Positions 35,601-42,879 of a DNA stretch of 64,000 bases are shown piece after piece. The notes under the pieces are model-generated. The model had not been told where the DNA came from. It searched no databases and saw only the letters and a program-made list of their open reading frames with translations. Both the position numbers and the translations under genes were made by a program. Origin of the DNA: FEN-1297 sp021817845 (lineage in GTDB: Bacteria > Bacteroidota > Ignavibacteria > Ignavibacteriales > Ignavibacteriaceae); contig JAKAFW010000006.1 in NCBI GenBank assembly GCA_021817845.1, positions 62,001 through 126,000 on the forward strand. The letters are read 5' to 3'. How positions within the stretch are numbered: position 1 is the first letter of the stretch; each line of letters begins with the position of its first letter.

Positions 35601-36488
35601 ATGAAAAAAATTAAAGTTTTATTATTCTATAAGTATGTTCATTTTAATGAACCCGAAAGGTTTATGCACGATCATCTTTCGTGGTGCAATAATAATGACA
35701 TCAAAGGAAGAATATACATTGCTACGGAAGGAATAAACGGAACTGTTTCAGGCAACATAGAAAATATTAGTAGATACAAATTATTATTGCGAAGCTATCC
35801 TGAGTTCAATGATATTATTTTCAAAGAAGATGATGAAGATAAACACGCTTTTAAGGAAATTCATGTCAGGGTGAAAAAGGAAATTGTTCATTCGAATTTG
35901 GACAATATATCGCTTCGGAACGGCGGCAAAAGGTTGTCCCCTGAAGGTCTTTTAAGATTTTATGAAGAAGGAAAAGAGTTTATTATTGTCGATGCCAGGA
36001 ACTGGTATGAGAGTAAAATTGGAAAATTCAAAAACGCCATTACGCCACCTATGAAAAATTTCAGAGAGTGGGCGCAAGCTGCAGAGATGCTAAATGATTT
36101 CAAAGATAAAACCGTTGTTACTTATTGTACCGGAGGAATCAGATGTGAAAAGGCTTCTGCGTATTTGGTTGAAAAAGGATTCAAAGATGTTTACCAACTT
36201 GATGGCGGGATAGTTACTTATACAAAAATATTCCCCGACACTTATTGGGAAGGTGGGATTTTTGTTTTCGACGAACGGCGTGTAGTTAACCCTAACAGCG
36301 ACCCAAAATTAAAATATGTTTCCAATTGTTATTTCTGCGGTGAGCCTACTTCTTACTACATCAATTGCCATAATTTAAAGTGCGATAAAATTTTAGTGGC
36401 ATGTCACAGATGCAAAAAAGAAAATGATTATTGCTGTTCAGAAGAATGCAGGAATTCCCCCTTTAAACGGGATAAATTCTACGGCTAA
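35601..36488 (+). CDS. trhO: tRNA uridine(34) hydroxylase, rhodanese-related
   Basis: 295 residues of the YceA/TrhO family, which hydroxylates U34 of certain tRNAs. The N-terminal domain starts VLLFYKYVHFNEPERF and carries RIYIATEGINGTVSG. The rhodanese domain (about 115-215) has the active-site Cys176 in VVTYCTGGIRCEKASAYL. A C-terminal cysteine-rich tail follows (NCYFCGEP ... NCHNLKC ... CHRCKKENDYCCSEEC), as in other family members, probably binding zinc. It stands alone on its strand with a 110-bp gap upstream and 156 bp downstream. Confidence 0.95.
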   Translation: MKKIKVLLFYKYVHFNEPERFMHDHLSWCNNNDIKGRIYIATEGINGTVSGNIENISRYKLLLRSYPEFNDIIFKEDDEDKHAFKEIHVRVKKEIVHSNLDNISLRNGGKRLSPEGLLRFYEEGKEFIIVDARNWYESKIGKFKNAITPPMKNFREWAQAAEMLNDFKDKTVVTYCTGGIRCEKASAYLVEKGFKDVYQLDGGIVTYTKIFPDTYWEGGIFVFDERRVVNPNSDPKLKYVSNCYFCGEPTSYYINCHNLKCDKILVACHRCKKENDYCCSEECRNSPFKRDKFYG

Positions 36489-36644
36489 ATAGTTATAGCT
36501 TTTCAGCGAACAATGAAAATCAAACGTTTTAGAATTTTACACCAAAGCCGACTATTTCTTCATTGTATGTGCTATTGTTATTTTTGTGATGACATTATAT
36601 ATGTTAGTTATAATTCATTAATAATTTTAATATTTTTTTTATAA

Positions 36645-37421
36645 ATGATTAATAAAACATTTCTCTTCATTTTAAGTTTCGTAATAACCACAAATATATT
36701 TGCTCAGCAGGGATTGGTAAAAGCTCGTTACGAGAACGGAAAAGTAAAATCTGAAATAAATTATTCAAACAATGTTAAAGAGGGTTCGGCCAAATTTTAC
36801 TATCCTAACGGTAATTTGAAAGAAGAATTAAATTATATTAATGGAGCCGTTGATGGCGTAGTTAAAGAATATTATGAAAACGGAAAACTTAAAGAACTTT
36901 ACACCATTGAAAATGGAAGACGTGAAGGAGCAACTTCTTTTTATAGTGAAGATGGTAATTATTTGAAAGATGATAATTACTCTGCCGGTATTTTACAGCG
37001 TAATGAAGAAGATACGACCCACTTAATTGCTAGTACTATCGTTGATACGTTATATAAAAATAAAAGTCAACAGAAAGACTCAACCCAAGTTTCTAGTGCT
37101 AAAAATGTATTTGATAATTCGGGTTATTTAACAAGCGCCGAAGTAATGCCCACGCCTGTCGGCGGTATAAAATCAATACTAAATAAATTAGTATACCCTC
37201 AAGATGCAAGAAAAAAGAAAATTGAAGGTACCGTTTTAATCTTAGCAGACATAGATGAATATGGCGAAGTTAATTATGCAAAAGTATTGAAAGGAATTGG
37301 GCACGGCTGTAATGAAGCTGCAAAAATTGCTGTCTTTTATGCACAGTTTAAACCAGGAATGATAAAGGGTAAACCAGTTAAAGTTGAAATGAAAATTCCA
37401 ATTGAGTTCAAATTAAAATAA
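36645..37421 (+). CDS. MORN-repeat protein with TonB C-terminal domain
   Basis: 258 residues. A signal peptide (FLFILSFVITTNIFAQQ) is followed by four MORN-like repeats of about 23 residues (VKARYENGKVKSEINYSNN, GSAKFYYPNGNLKEELNYI, GVVKEYYENGKLKELYTIE, GATSFYSEDGNYLKDDNYS). A Ser/Gln-rich linker (about 120-165) leads to a TonB-type C-terminal domain (about 170-258; LVYPQDARKKKIEGTVLILADIDEYGEV). There is no N-terminal transmembrane anchor like that of true TonB after the signal peptide is removed. It is therefore probably a periplasmic or outer-membrane structural protein rather than an energy transducer. Confidence 0.82.
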   Translation: MINKTFLFILSFVITTNIFAQQGLVKARYENGKVKSEINYSNNVKEGSAKFYYPNGNLKEELNYINGAVDGVVKEYYENGKLKELYTIENGRREGATSFYSEDGNYLKDDNYSAGILQRNEEDTTHLIASTIVDTLYKNKSQQKDSTQVSSAKNVFDNSGYLTSAEVMPTPVGGIKSILNKLVYPQDARKKKIEGTVLILADIDEYGEVNYAKVLKGIGHGCNEAAKIAVFYAQFKPGMIKGKPVKVEMKIPIEFKLK

Positions 37422-37434
37422 ATTGTACTTAATC

Positions 37435-38574
37435 TTAAATAATTTCGACCTGAAAGCGGAAATTTTTTATAATATTCAAAATTCTTTCATCCCCATTTGA
37501 TATTACTGCTTTATAATTACTAAATTCCCTTCGAAAGGGATATTCTTTTCGCAACTTATCAAAATAAGCTGAGCGATCTTTTTTCTCTAAATTTTCTATC
37601 CTGCGCATTCGAGCATCATCCTCTTTGATAGCATAGGCCGATTTAAATATATTAGTTAGTGTTGCCGTTAATTTTCCGTTATAATTAATTGTTATTTCAT
37701 TTTCCCGCACTTTCTGAAAAATGGGATTCCACATTGGTTTTACTTTTAGAAAACTACAAAGCGCATTATAAATAATTACAGTTCCGTTTATTTTTCCTTC
37801 AAGTGAATAACCAGCAATATGCGGTGTTGCTATACATACTTGATTTAGCAAATCAATATTTATATCAGGCTCATTTTCCCAAACATCAAGATTAACCAGT
37901 AAAGATTTTTCCTTAATAAATTTTACAAGTACAGAATTATCAATTACCTGACCGCGCGAAGCATTTATCAAAATTGTTCCTCTTTTAAGTGATGATAACT
38001 TTTCCGCATTGATAAGGTGAAAAGTTTTATCAACACCTTCAAGATTTAATGGAACGTGGAATGTAATTATATCGGCGTTAAGTGCTTTTTCAAGAGAAAC
38101 ATATTCATTGCTTCCTGTTCTCCTTTGCAGGGGAGGATCGTTTTTGAGTACTTTCATTCCGACAGATTCGGCAAGCCTTGCAACACGGCTACCGATATTT
38201 CCGACACCTATAACCCCAAGCGTTTTTTCTTCGAAGGAAAAAGAATACTCATTAGCAAGTAGAGAAATTGAAGTAAACACATATTCCGCAACGGCATCAG
38301 CATTGCAGCCGGCTGCATCCTTAAAAATGATTTTATTTGAATTTAAATATTCTAAGTCGATGTGGTCGGTACCTATAGTAGCAGTACCAACAAATTTCAC
38401 CGGGGTATCGCGTAATAAGCTTTCATCTACCTTTGTAATTGAACGGACAATCAAAGCATCGGCGGAAAGTAATGTCTCTCTTGTAATTTTTCTTCCAGGA
38501 AGCAGTCTTACTTCTCCAAATTGTGAGAATGCTTCTTCGGCAAATGATATATTTTCATCAACGACTAATATCAT
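37435..38574 (-). CDS. pdxB: 4-phosphoerythronate dehydrogenase
   Basis: Oxidises 4-phospho-D-erythronate in the DXP-dependent route to pyridoxal phosphate. 379 residues. PdxB marks: MILVVDENISFAEEAFSQFG, then VRSITKVDESLL, FVGTATIGTDHIDLEYL, AAGCNADAVAEYVF. The Rossmann domain (LGVIGVGNIGSRVARLAE) follows, then INASRGQVIDN, VNLDVWENEPDI and TPHIAGYSLEGKINGT with the catalytic His. The C-terminal extension (about 285-379) is characteristic of PdxB over other D-2-hydroxyacid dehydrogenases. It is convergent with the MORN/TonB gene, 13 bp away. Confidence 0.94.
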   Translation of the reverse strand: MILVVDENISFAEEAFSQFGEVRLLPGRKITRETLLSADALIVRSITKVDESLLRDTPVKFVGTATIGTDHIDLEYLNSNKIIFKDAAGCNADAVAEYVFTSISLLANEYSFSFEEKTLGVIGVGNIGSRVARLAESVGMKVLKNDPPLQRRTGSNEYVSLEKALNADIITFHVPLNLEGVDKTFHLINAEKLSSLKRGTILINASRGQVIDNSVLVKFIKEKSLLVNLDVWENEPDINIDLLNQVCIATPHIAGYSLEGKINGTVIIYNALCSFLKVKPMWNPIFQKVRENEITINYNGKLTATLTNIFKSAYAIKEDDARMRRIENLEKKDRSAYFDKLRKEYPFRREFSNYKAVISNGDERILNIIKNFRFQVEII

Positions 38575-38877
38575 ATCTATAAATAAAATAAGTTTTCTTT
38601 TCTAAATACAATTTAATTACTGCCTCTTGCTTTCCGAACACACTTTGATTCGAATTATGGATTATCAATAAAGGAATAGAAAGAGAAGATATGCTTAGAA
38701 TTTTTCATTCAAAAAAAGAATGACCTAAAGGCAAGATGACTATCGGTTCGATAGAGCCCACTTGTCCGATAAACAGATCTTCAATTGAGAAAACTTTTAA
38801 CTATTGAAGATTTCTCTCTCCCGTCGAAGACGCACTACGGGCTTTGGGGTCAACCCTCAGTTTAATACAATAAAAAT
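38575..38877. repeat. Intergenic region with degenerate repeat copies
   Basis: 303 bp between kamA-like (3' end) and pdxB (5' end), both minus strand. Near 38740-38754 is CTATCG-GTT-CGATAG. At about 38770-38830 is ATCTTCAAT..ATTGAAGAT followed by GATTTCTCTCTCCCGTCGAA. That matches the right arm of the 3.44-kb repeat family in a worn form. The pdxB promoter must lie in the 38575-38700 part. No gene was seen. Confidence 0.5.
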
Positions 38878-40041
38878 TTAATTTTCTACTTCTTCTAAAA
38901 CAGGAAGTTCGATCTTAGTTACTTTTATTTCTTTCTGTTTGGTTTTTCCATTTTTGCCGTTACTTCCATTTTTACCATTTGTTTTAACTGGATTATGACT
39001 ATCGTGATAATTTTTATAAGAAAAGATTTTCTTCTGGTAATTGCGTAGAATTATTTTTTCATCATCAAAATGAATCACATAATTCGGAAGCAGAGGAATT
39101 TTTCCGCCGCCGCCGGGGGCATCGATTACGAAATGAGGAATTGCAAGTCCGCTTGTATGCCCGCGTAAATTTTCAATTATGTTCAGTCCGGTTTCAATAG
39201 AAGTCCTGAAATGATTTGCTCCTTTTGTTTCGTCAGCCATATACATATAATATGGGCGAACACGAATTCTAAGAAGTTTTTGCATTAATTCCTTAACTAC
39301 CTCCGGGTTGTCATTTACTCCTTTCATTAATACCATCTGATTTCCAACTGGAATACCGGCATCTGCAAGCATTGTGCAAGCTTTAGAACTTTCCGGGGTA
39401 ATTTCCCAAGGGTGATTGAAATGAGTATTAAGATAAATCGGATGATATTTTTTAAGCATGTTACAAAGCTGCGGAGTAATTCTATGCGGAAGTACGCAAG
39501 GCATTTTGGAGCCAAGTCTTATTATTTCAATATGAGGAATTGCTCTTAGGCGCTGAATAATTTTTTCAAGCATTGCATCGGTTAGCATAAGCGGATCGCC
39601 GCCCGACATAATAACATCTCTTATTTCAGTATGCTTTTCAAGATATTGAAATGCGCTTTCCAATCCCTTCATCGAAATTTTTTCATAATCACCTACTTTG
39701 CGCTTACGCGTGCAGAAGCGGCAATATAGCCCACACTGGCTTGTAACAAGAAAAAGGGCTCTGTCTGGATATCGATGTGTAATATTAGGAACTGGACTCA
39801 TAGCATCTTCCATCAAAGGGTCTTCATCGCTATCGATATCATCAAGTTCTATTTTATCCGGAACGCATTGGCGCCAAATAGGATCACCTGGGTAACGAAT
39901 TAAACTAAGATAATAAGGATTTATTCGTGCCTGAAAAAATTCATCTAAGTCTTCCGCAACTTTTCTATCAATATTGAATTTTTCCACAATCTGATCAACA
40001 GTGTGGACACTGTCTCTGATCATTTGCTGCCACAGTTCCAT
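38878..40041 (-). CDS. KamA-family radical SAM aminomutase, lysine 2,3-aminomutase-like, zinc site lost
   Basis: 387 residues. The radical SAM cluster is Cys103, 107, 110 in TSQCGLYCRFCTRKRKVG, preceded by SPVPNITHRYPDRALFLV as in lysine 2,3-aminomutase. The PLP lysine is K314 in DAPGGGGKIPLLPNY. D270 and D307 sit 37 residues apart, matching the two Asp that hold the lysine side-chain amino group (D293/D330 in the clostridial enzyme). The zinc-site Cys in 'VNDC' is Asn245 here and the C-terminal Cys cluster is absent. Instead there is a low-complexity tail (NGKNGSNGKNGK). It probably makes beta-lysine or a close analogue. It is last in a four-gene operon. Confidence 0.85.
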   Translation of the reverse strand: MELWQQMIRDSVHTVDQIVEKFNIDRKVAEDLDEFFQARINPYYLSLIRYPGDPIWRQCVPDKIELDDIDSDEDPLMEDAMSPVPNITHRYPDRALFLVTSQCGLYCRFCTRKRKVGDYEKISMKGLESAFQYLEKHTEIRDVIMSGGDPLMLTDAMLEKIIQRLRAIPHIEIIRLGSKMPCVLPHRITPQLCNMLKKYHPIYLNTHFNHPWEITPESSKACTMLADAGIPVGNQMVLMKGVNDNPEVVKELMQKLLRIRVRPYYMYMADETKGANHFRTSIETGLNIIENLRGHTSGLAIPHFVIDAPGGGGKIPLLPNYVIHFDDEKIILRNYQKKIFSYKNYHDSHNPVKTNGKNGSNGKNGKTKQKEIKVTKIELPVLEEVEN

Positions 40042-40061
40042 GACTAAGCCTCAGTTTGTTT

Positions 40062-40532
40062 TTAATAAAAATATTTTCCGAAAATAATTAAATGGTCACC
40101 TACTGAATAAAAATCCTTTATCTCGGCGACTATTGTAAACTTGTTCCGCAAATAAAAACTTCTTGTTCTTGCATAACTATCTTTAGAAGATGTCTCGGCT
40201 AAAAACCATCTGCCGTTGTTTTCTTTTACAAATCCTTCTGCATGCTCAAGAAGATTTTTACCAATACCTTTTATTTCGGAATCAGGATCTGCAACGATCC
40301 AGTATAAATCAAAAACTCCGTCTGTCAGCGGCCTTTTACCGGTGCAGTGATATCCTAATATTTTTTTTTCGTACTCATATACGAAAAGATGATAATCATT
40401 TTGTGCCGGATTATTTGCCGCAATATTTACTAATTCCATGGCAACTTCAACTTCATTATTGGTGAAATTGGAAATTTTTTTTAGCATCCTTGCTATTTTT
40501 GCTGCGTCAGCTTGCTCTATTTTGCGAATCAT
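40062..40532 (-). CDS. GNAT N-acetyltransferase of the ATP-grasp/KamA operon
   Basis: 156 residues with the GNAT fold. Visible: a long first helix region (AKIARMLKKISNFTNNEVEVAMELV), a substrate-side strand LFVYEYEKKILGYHCTGKRP, and the acetyl-CoA loop block IVADPDSEIKGIGKNLLEHAEGFV. In that block the usual R/QxxGxG/A reads ...IKGIGKN. Then YARTRSFYLRNKFTIVAEI. It overlaps the upstream ATP-grasp gene by 26 bp and ends 20 bp before the aminomutase. The acyl acceptor is unknown; with a lysine-type aminomutase next door, beta-lysine is a good guess. It is shorter than AblB acetyltransferases, so a direct orthologue is unlikely. Confidence 0.8.
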   Translation of the reverse strand: MIRKIEQADAAKIARMLKKISNFTNNEVEVAMELVNIAANNPAQNDYHLFVYEYEKKILGYHCTGKRPLTDGVFDLYWIVADPDSEIKGIGKNLLEHAEGFVKENNGRWFLAETSSKDSYARTRSFYLRNKFTIVAEIKDFYSVGDHLIIFGKYFY

Positions 40533-41568
40533 TTTTTTCTCTTGTTAAAGCAAAACTTGCGATCCGTCTTAATAATTCGGGGTAAGAAATCCCAAAGGCT
40601 GCCGAAGCTCTCGCAAAACCGGAGTCGGTGGAAATATCCGGGTTTGGATTTACTTCAATTACAAAAGGGTTTCCATTTTTATCGATGCGAAAATCAATTC
40701 TTGCATAATCCCGGCAACCCATTGCTTCAAATGCAAGCAAAGCGGTTTTTTCTATTTTGCTTTTAAGATTTTTATCAAGCTTTGCCGGACATACAGGTTT
40801 CGTATACTGATAATAAACACTATTCTCAATCCATTTGCCTTCATATGTAACAATCCTTGGTAAATCATCCGGAAGGCCGTCAAAGTTAATTTCAGAAATC
40901 GGAAGTACTATATCGCCAAGCACGGCAGCATTAAATTCGCGACCGTCAATATATTCTTCTATTATAACTTCTTGATTGTATGTTTTCCACAAAAATTCAA
41001 GATGCTTTTCTAAGGCATCTATATCTTCTACAACAGAGAATTCCGAAATACCTATGCTTGCATCCTCTTTTAGTAATTTTAGGATTACAGGAAAATTTAA
41101 ATTAAAATTTATACCCGATAATTCTTCGAAAGGTTTTAAGGTTGTTGAATGAGGTGTACTAATCCCGAAAGAGGCAAGAATTTTTTTTGTCCTGCTTTTA
41201 TTTAAGCAATTGCCGAGGGTAGCTGGGAGGTTGCCAGTAAAATTGAAGCCTAATAGCTGAAACAGTCCAGCCATACAATATTCATAGGGGGCAATTCCTT
41301 CTACAGATTCGACAAAGTTAAAAATTATATCCGGGTTATATTCATTAATAGAATTAATTGTACGTTCAACATTCCTATCTATTGCAATAACCTTAACTTC
41401 GTTGAAAAAGTGGGTGAGATCATTTTTAATTAGTGATATTTCATTTGCAAATCCGTTTTCTGAAAGATCATTGGCAGAAAATTCAATATCGTTTGGTTTC
41501 CCATTATAAATCGAAAAGACAGAAACCGGTGCGTTGTAACAGATTAATATTTTCACATTTGTTTTCAT
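40507..41568 (-). CDS. ATP-grasp ligase, D-Ala-D-Ala-ligase-like (second of pair)
   Basis: 353 residues. N-terminal Rossmann-like domain to about 120 (PDIIFNFVESVEG, LLGFNFTGNLPATLGNCLNKSRTKKIL). An ATP-grasp domain follows with PVILKLLKEDASIGIS, the acidic EEYIDGREFNAAVL, YARIDFRIDKNGNPFVIEVNPNPDIS carrying the Mg-binding E/N pair, and a C-terminal helix. The fold matches Ddl, but the usual D-Ala motifs are altered, so the amino acids joined are unknown. It overlaps the ATP-grasp gene upstream by 4 bp and the GNAT downstream by 26 bp. A cell-wall Ddl is not needed here, since no mur genes are near. Confidence 0.85.
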   Translation of the reverse strand: MKTNVKILICYNAPVSVFSIYNGKPNDIEFSANDLSENGFANEISLIKNDLTHFFNEVKVIAIDRNVERTINSINEYNPDIIFNFVESVEGIAPYEYCMAGLFQLLGFNFTGNLPATLGNCLNKSRTKKILASFGISTPHSTTLKPFEELSGINFNLNFPVILKLLKEDASIGISEFSVVEDIDALEKHLEFLWKTYNQEVIIEEYIDGREFNAAVLGDIVLPISEINFDGLPDDLPRIVTYEGKWIENSVYYQYTKPVCPAKLDKNLKSKIEKTALLAFEAMGCRDYARIDFRIDKNGNPFVIEVNPNPDISTDSGFARASAAFGISYPELLRRIASFALTREKNDSQNRAS

Positions 41569-42689
41569 AACAGTTTATGCCTCTTTGCAGCAACAAACAA
41601 GACTTTATTAATCATTTCGTTATAATTTAATCCGCTTGAGCGGGCAGCTTTGGGAAAGCATGAATTATCGTTTGGATCCGGGAGTATTCCGGGGAGCGGA
41701 TTTACTTCTATTATATTAGGCTCTCCATTTGCATCCAATCTAATATCAATTCTACTCCAATCTTTACAGCGCAAGACGTTAAAAGTTTTAAGCGCCGTCT
41801 TCCTAATTTTTAAATCAAGATCAGAATTGATTTTCGCTGGGCAAGAGAAAATATTAAGCGGATTTTCTTTTGTATCTAAAATCCATTTTGCTTCATATGA
41901 ATAAATAGGAACAAAATCCTGGGGAAAGTCGTTGTAATTAATTTCTACAACCGGAAGGACCTCGGCTTCATTACCGTTACCGATTATTGCAACCGTGAAT
42001 TCCCTCCCTGGTAAAAATTCTTCTATCAACGCAGGCTGATTATATTCGGAAATAATTCTTTCTACTTCGTGATTAAGTTCATTTGGATTATTTACAAATG
42101 AGGACGAAAAAATCCCTTTACTTGAACCTTCGAAAACCGGTTTAACGATAAGAGGAAATTTTAAATTAATATTTTTTACTTCGTTTAACTCAAAAGCAAT
42201 AAAGAATTTTGCGTTTGGGATTTTATAGTATGATAAAACTTCTTTTGTGCGCGCTTTGTCGAGGCATGTTGCAAGAGTCAATGGATCTGATCCAGTATAC
42301 GGAATCTGAAGCATATCTAGCATCGAAGGGATTTGAGCTTCTCGACTCCCTCCATTAAAGCCTTCTGCAACATTGAACACTATGTCCGGCTTCGATTCCC
42401 GAAATTTATTGAAGGCGGAATCGTCTGCTTCGATTAAAATTACGTTGTTTAAGCTTTCTAAGGCCTCTTTAAGTGCATTAACAGTATCCCAAGTATCCCA
42501 TTCAGCGAATGTATCTATCGATTTTTGCGGTTGTGTTACGCGATCTTTTAAAATTGGGGGTACGATTTCGTGGAAAGTTTGACTTTCAGGTTTTACATTA
42601 TAAGCTAATGCAACGTTCAATCTAACATTGAACTCGGGGGATAAAATATTTTTCTCCTTCTGTAAATTATTTTTAACAAATATAACCAA
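41565..42689 (-). CDS. ATP-grasp ligase, D-Ala-D-Ala-ligase-like (first of pair)
   Basis: Up to 374 residues, paralogous to the next gene. Marks: PDIVFNVAEGFNGGSREAQIPSML, then YTGSDPLTLATCLDKARTKEVL, FPLIVKPVFEGSSKGI, EEFLPGREFTVAII and IDIRLDANGEPNIIEVNPLP, with the metal-binding E/N pair. The coordinates use the longest frame (TTG at 42689). A sigma70-like promoter TTGACT-16-TATATT lies across 42706-42679, and a strong AGAAGGAG (42661-42654) stands 6 nt before an in-frame ATT (42647). Real translation therefore probably starts at ATT, or at TTG 42620. Its stop overlaps the next gene by 4 bp. Confidence 0.85.
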   Translation of the reverse strand: MVIFVKNNLQKEKNILSPEFNVRLNVALAYNVKPESQTFHEIVPPILKDRVTQPQKSIDTFAEWDTWDTVNALKEALESLNNVILIEADDSAFNKFRESKPDIVFNVAEGFNGGSREAQIPSMLDMLQIPYTGSDPLTLATCLDKARTKEVLSYYKIPNAKFFIAFELNEVKNINLKFPLIVKPVFEGSSKGIFSSSFVNNPNELNHEVERIISEYNQPALIEEFLPGREFTVAIIGNGNEAEVLPVVEINYNDFPQDFVPIYSYEAKWILDTKENPLNIFSCPAKINSDLDLKIRKTALKTFNVLRCKDWSRIDIRLDANGEPNIIEVNPLPGILPDPNDNSCFPKAARSSGLNYNEMINKVLFVAAKRHKLL

Positions 42690-42706
42690 TATATTTTCTA
42701 AGTCAA
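42654..42706 (-). promoter_or_regulatory. Promoter and Shine-Dalgarno of the ATP-grasp operon
   Basis: On the minus strand: TTGACT (42706-42701), 16-nt spacer, TATATT (42684-42679), then AGAAGGAG (42661-42654). This places transcription start near 42672. The TTG start of the longest frame (42689) then falls upstream of the message. Confidence 0.5.
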
Positions 42707-42879
42707 CAGTTTTTGCTCACCTATAAAAAAATATTTTTCCAGAAAATTTTTTATCGAGCAATGATTTCAAAGAAAATTTTTTTTGCACGACAAATTTATA
42801 ACAAAAAAAATTTATTAATCAAATTTTTACATGCACATTTAAACTTTTTTTTCAATAATAAATTTAATTCAAAAATATG

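Noticed and set aside
36645..37421. TonB energy transducer
   Set aside because: The N-terminus is a cleavable signal peptide followed by MORN repeats; no membrane anchor with a Pro-rich spacer is seen.
38735..38765. GGTTCGATAGAGCCC resembling a tRNA T-arm
   Set aside because: There is no acceptor stem, anticodon arm or D-arm around it; it is part of the CTATCG-GTT-CGATAG palindrome.
38878..40041. Glutamate 2,3-aminomutase as the identity of the KamA-like protein
   Set aside because: The two Asp that recognise a lysine side chain are present (D270, D307), whereas the glutamate enzyme has Lys and Asn at those places.
40507..42689. Reading the two ATP-grasp genes as a duplicated cell-wall D-Ala-D-Ala ligase
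   Set aside because: There are no mur or ddl neighbours, the pair is coupled to a GNAT and an aminomutase, and both proteins diverge from Ddl outside the ATP-binding motifs.
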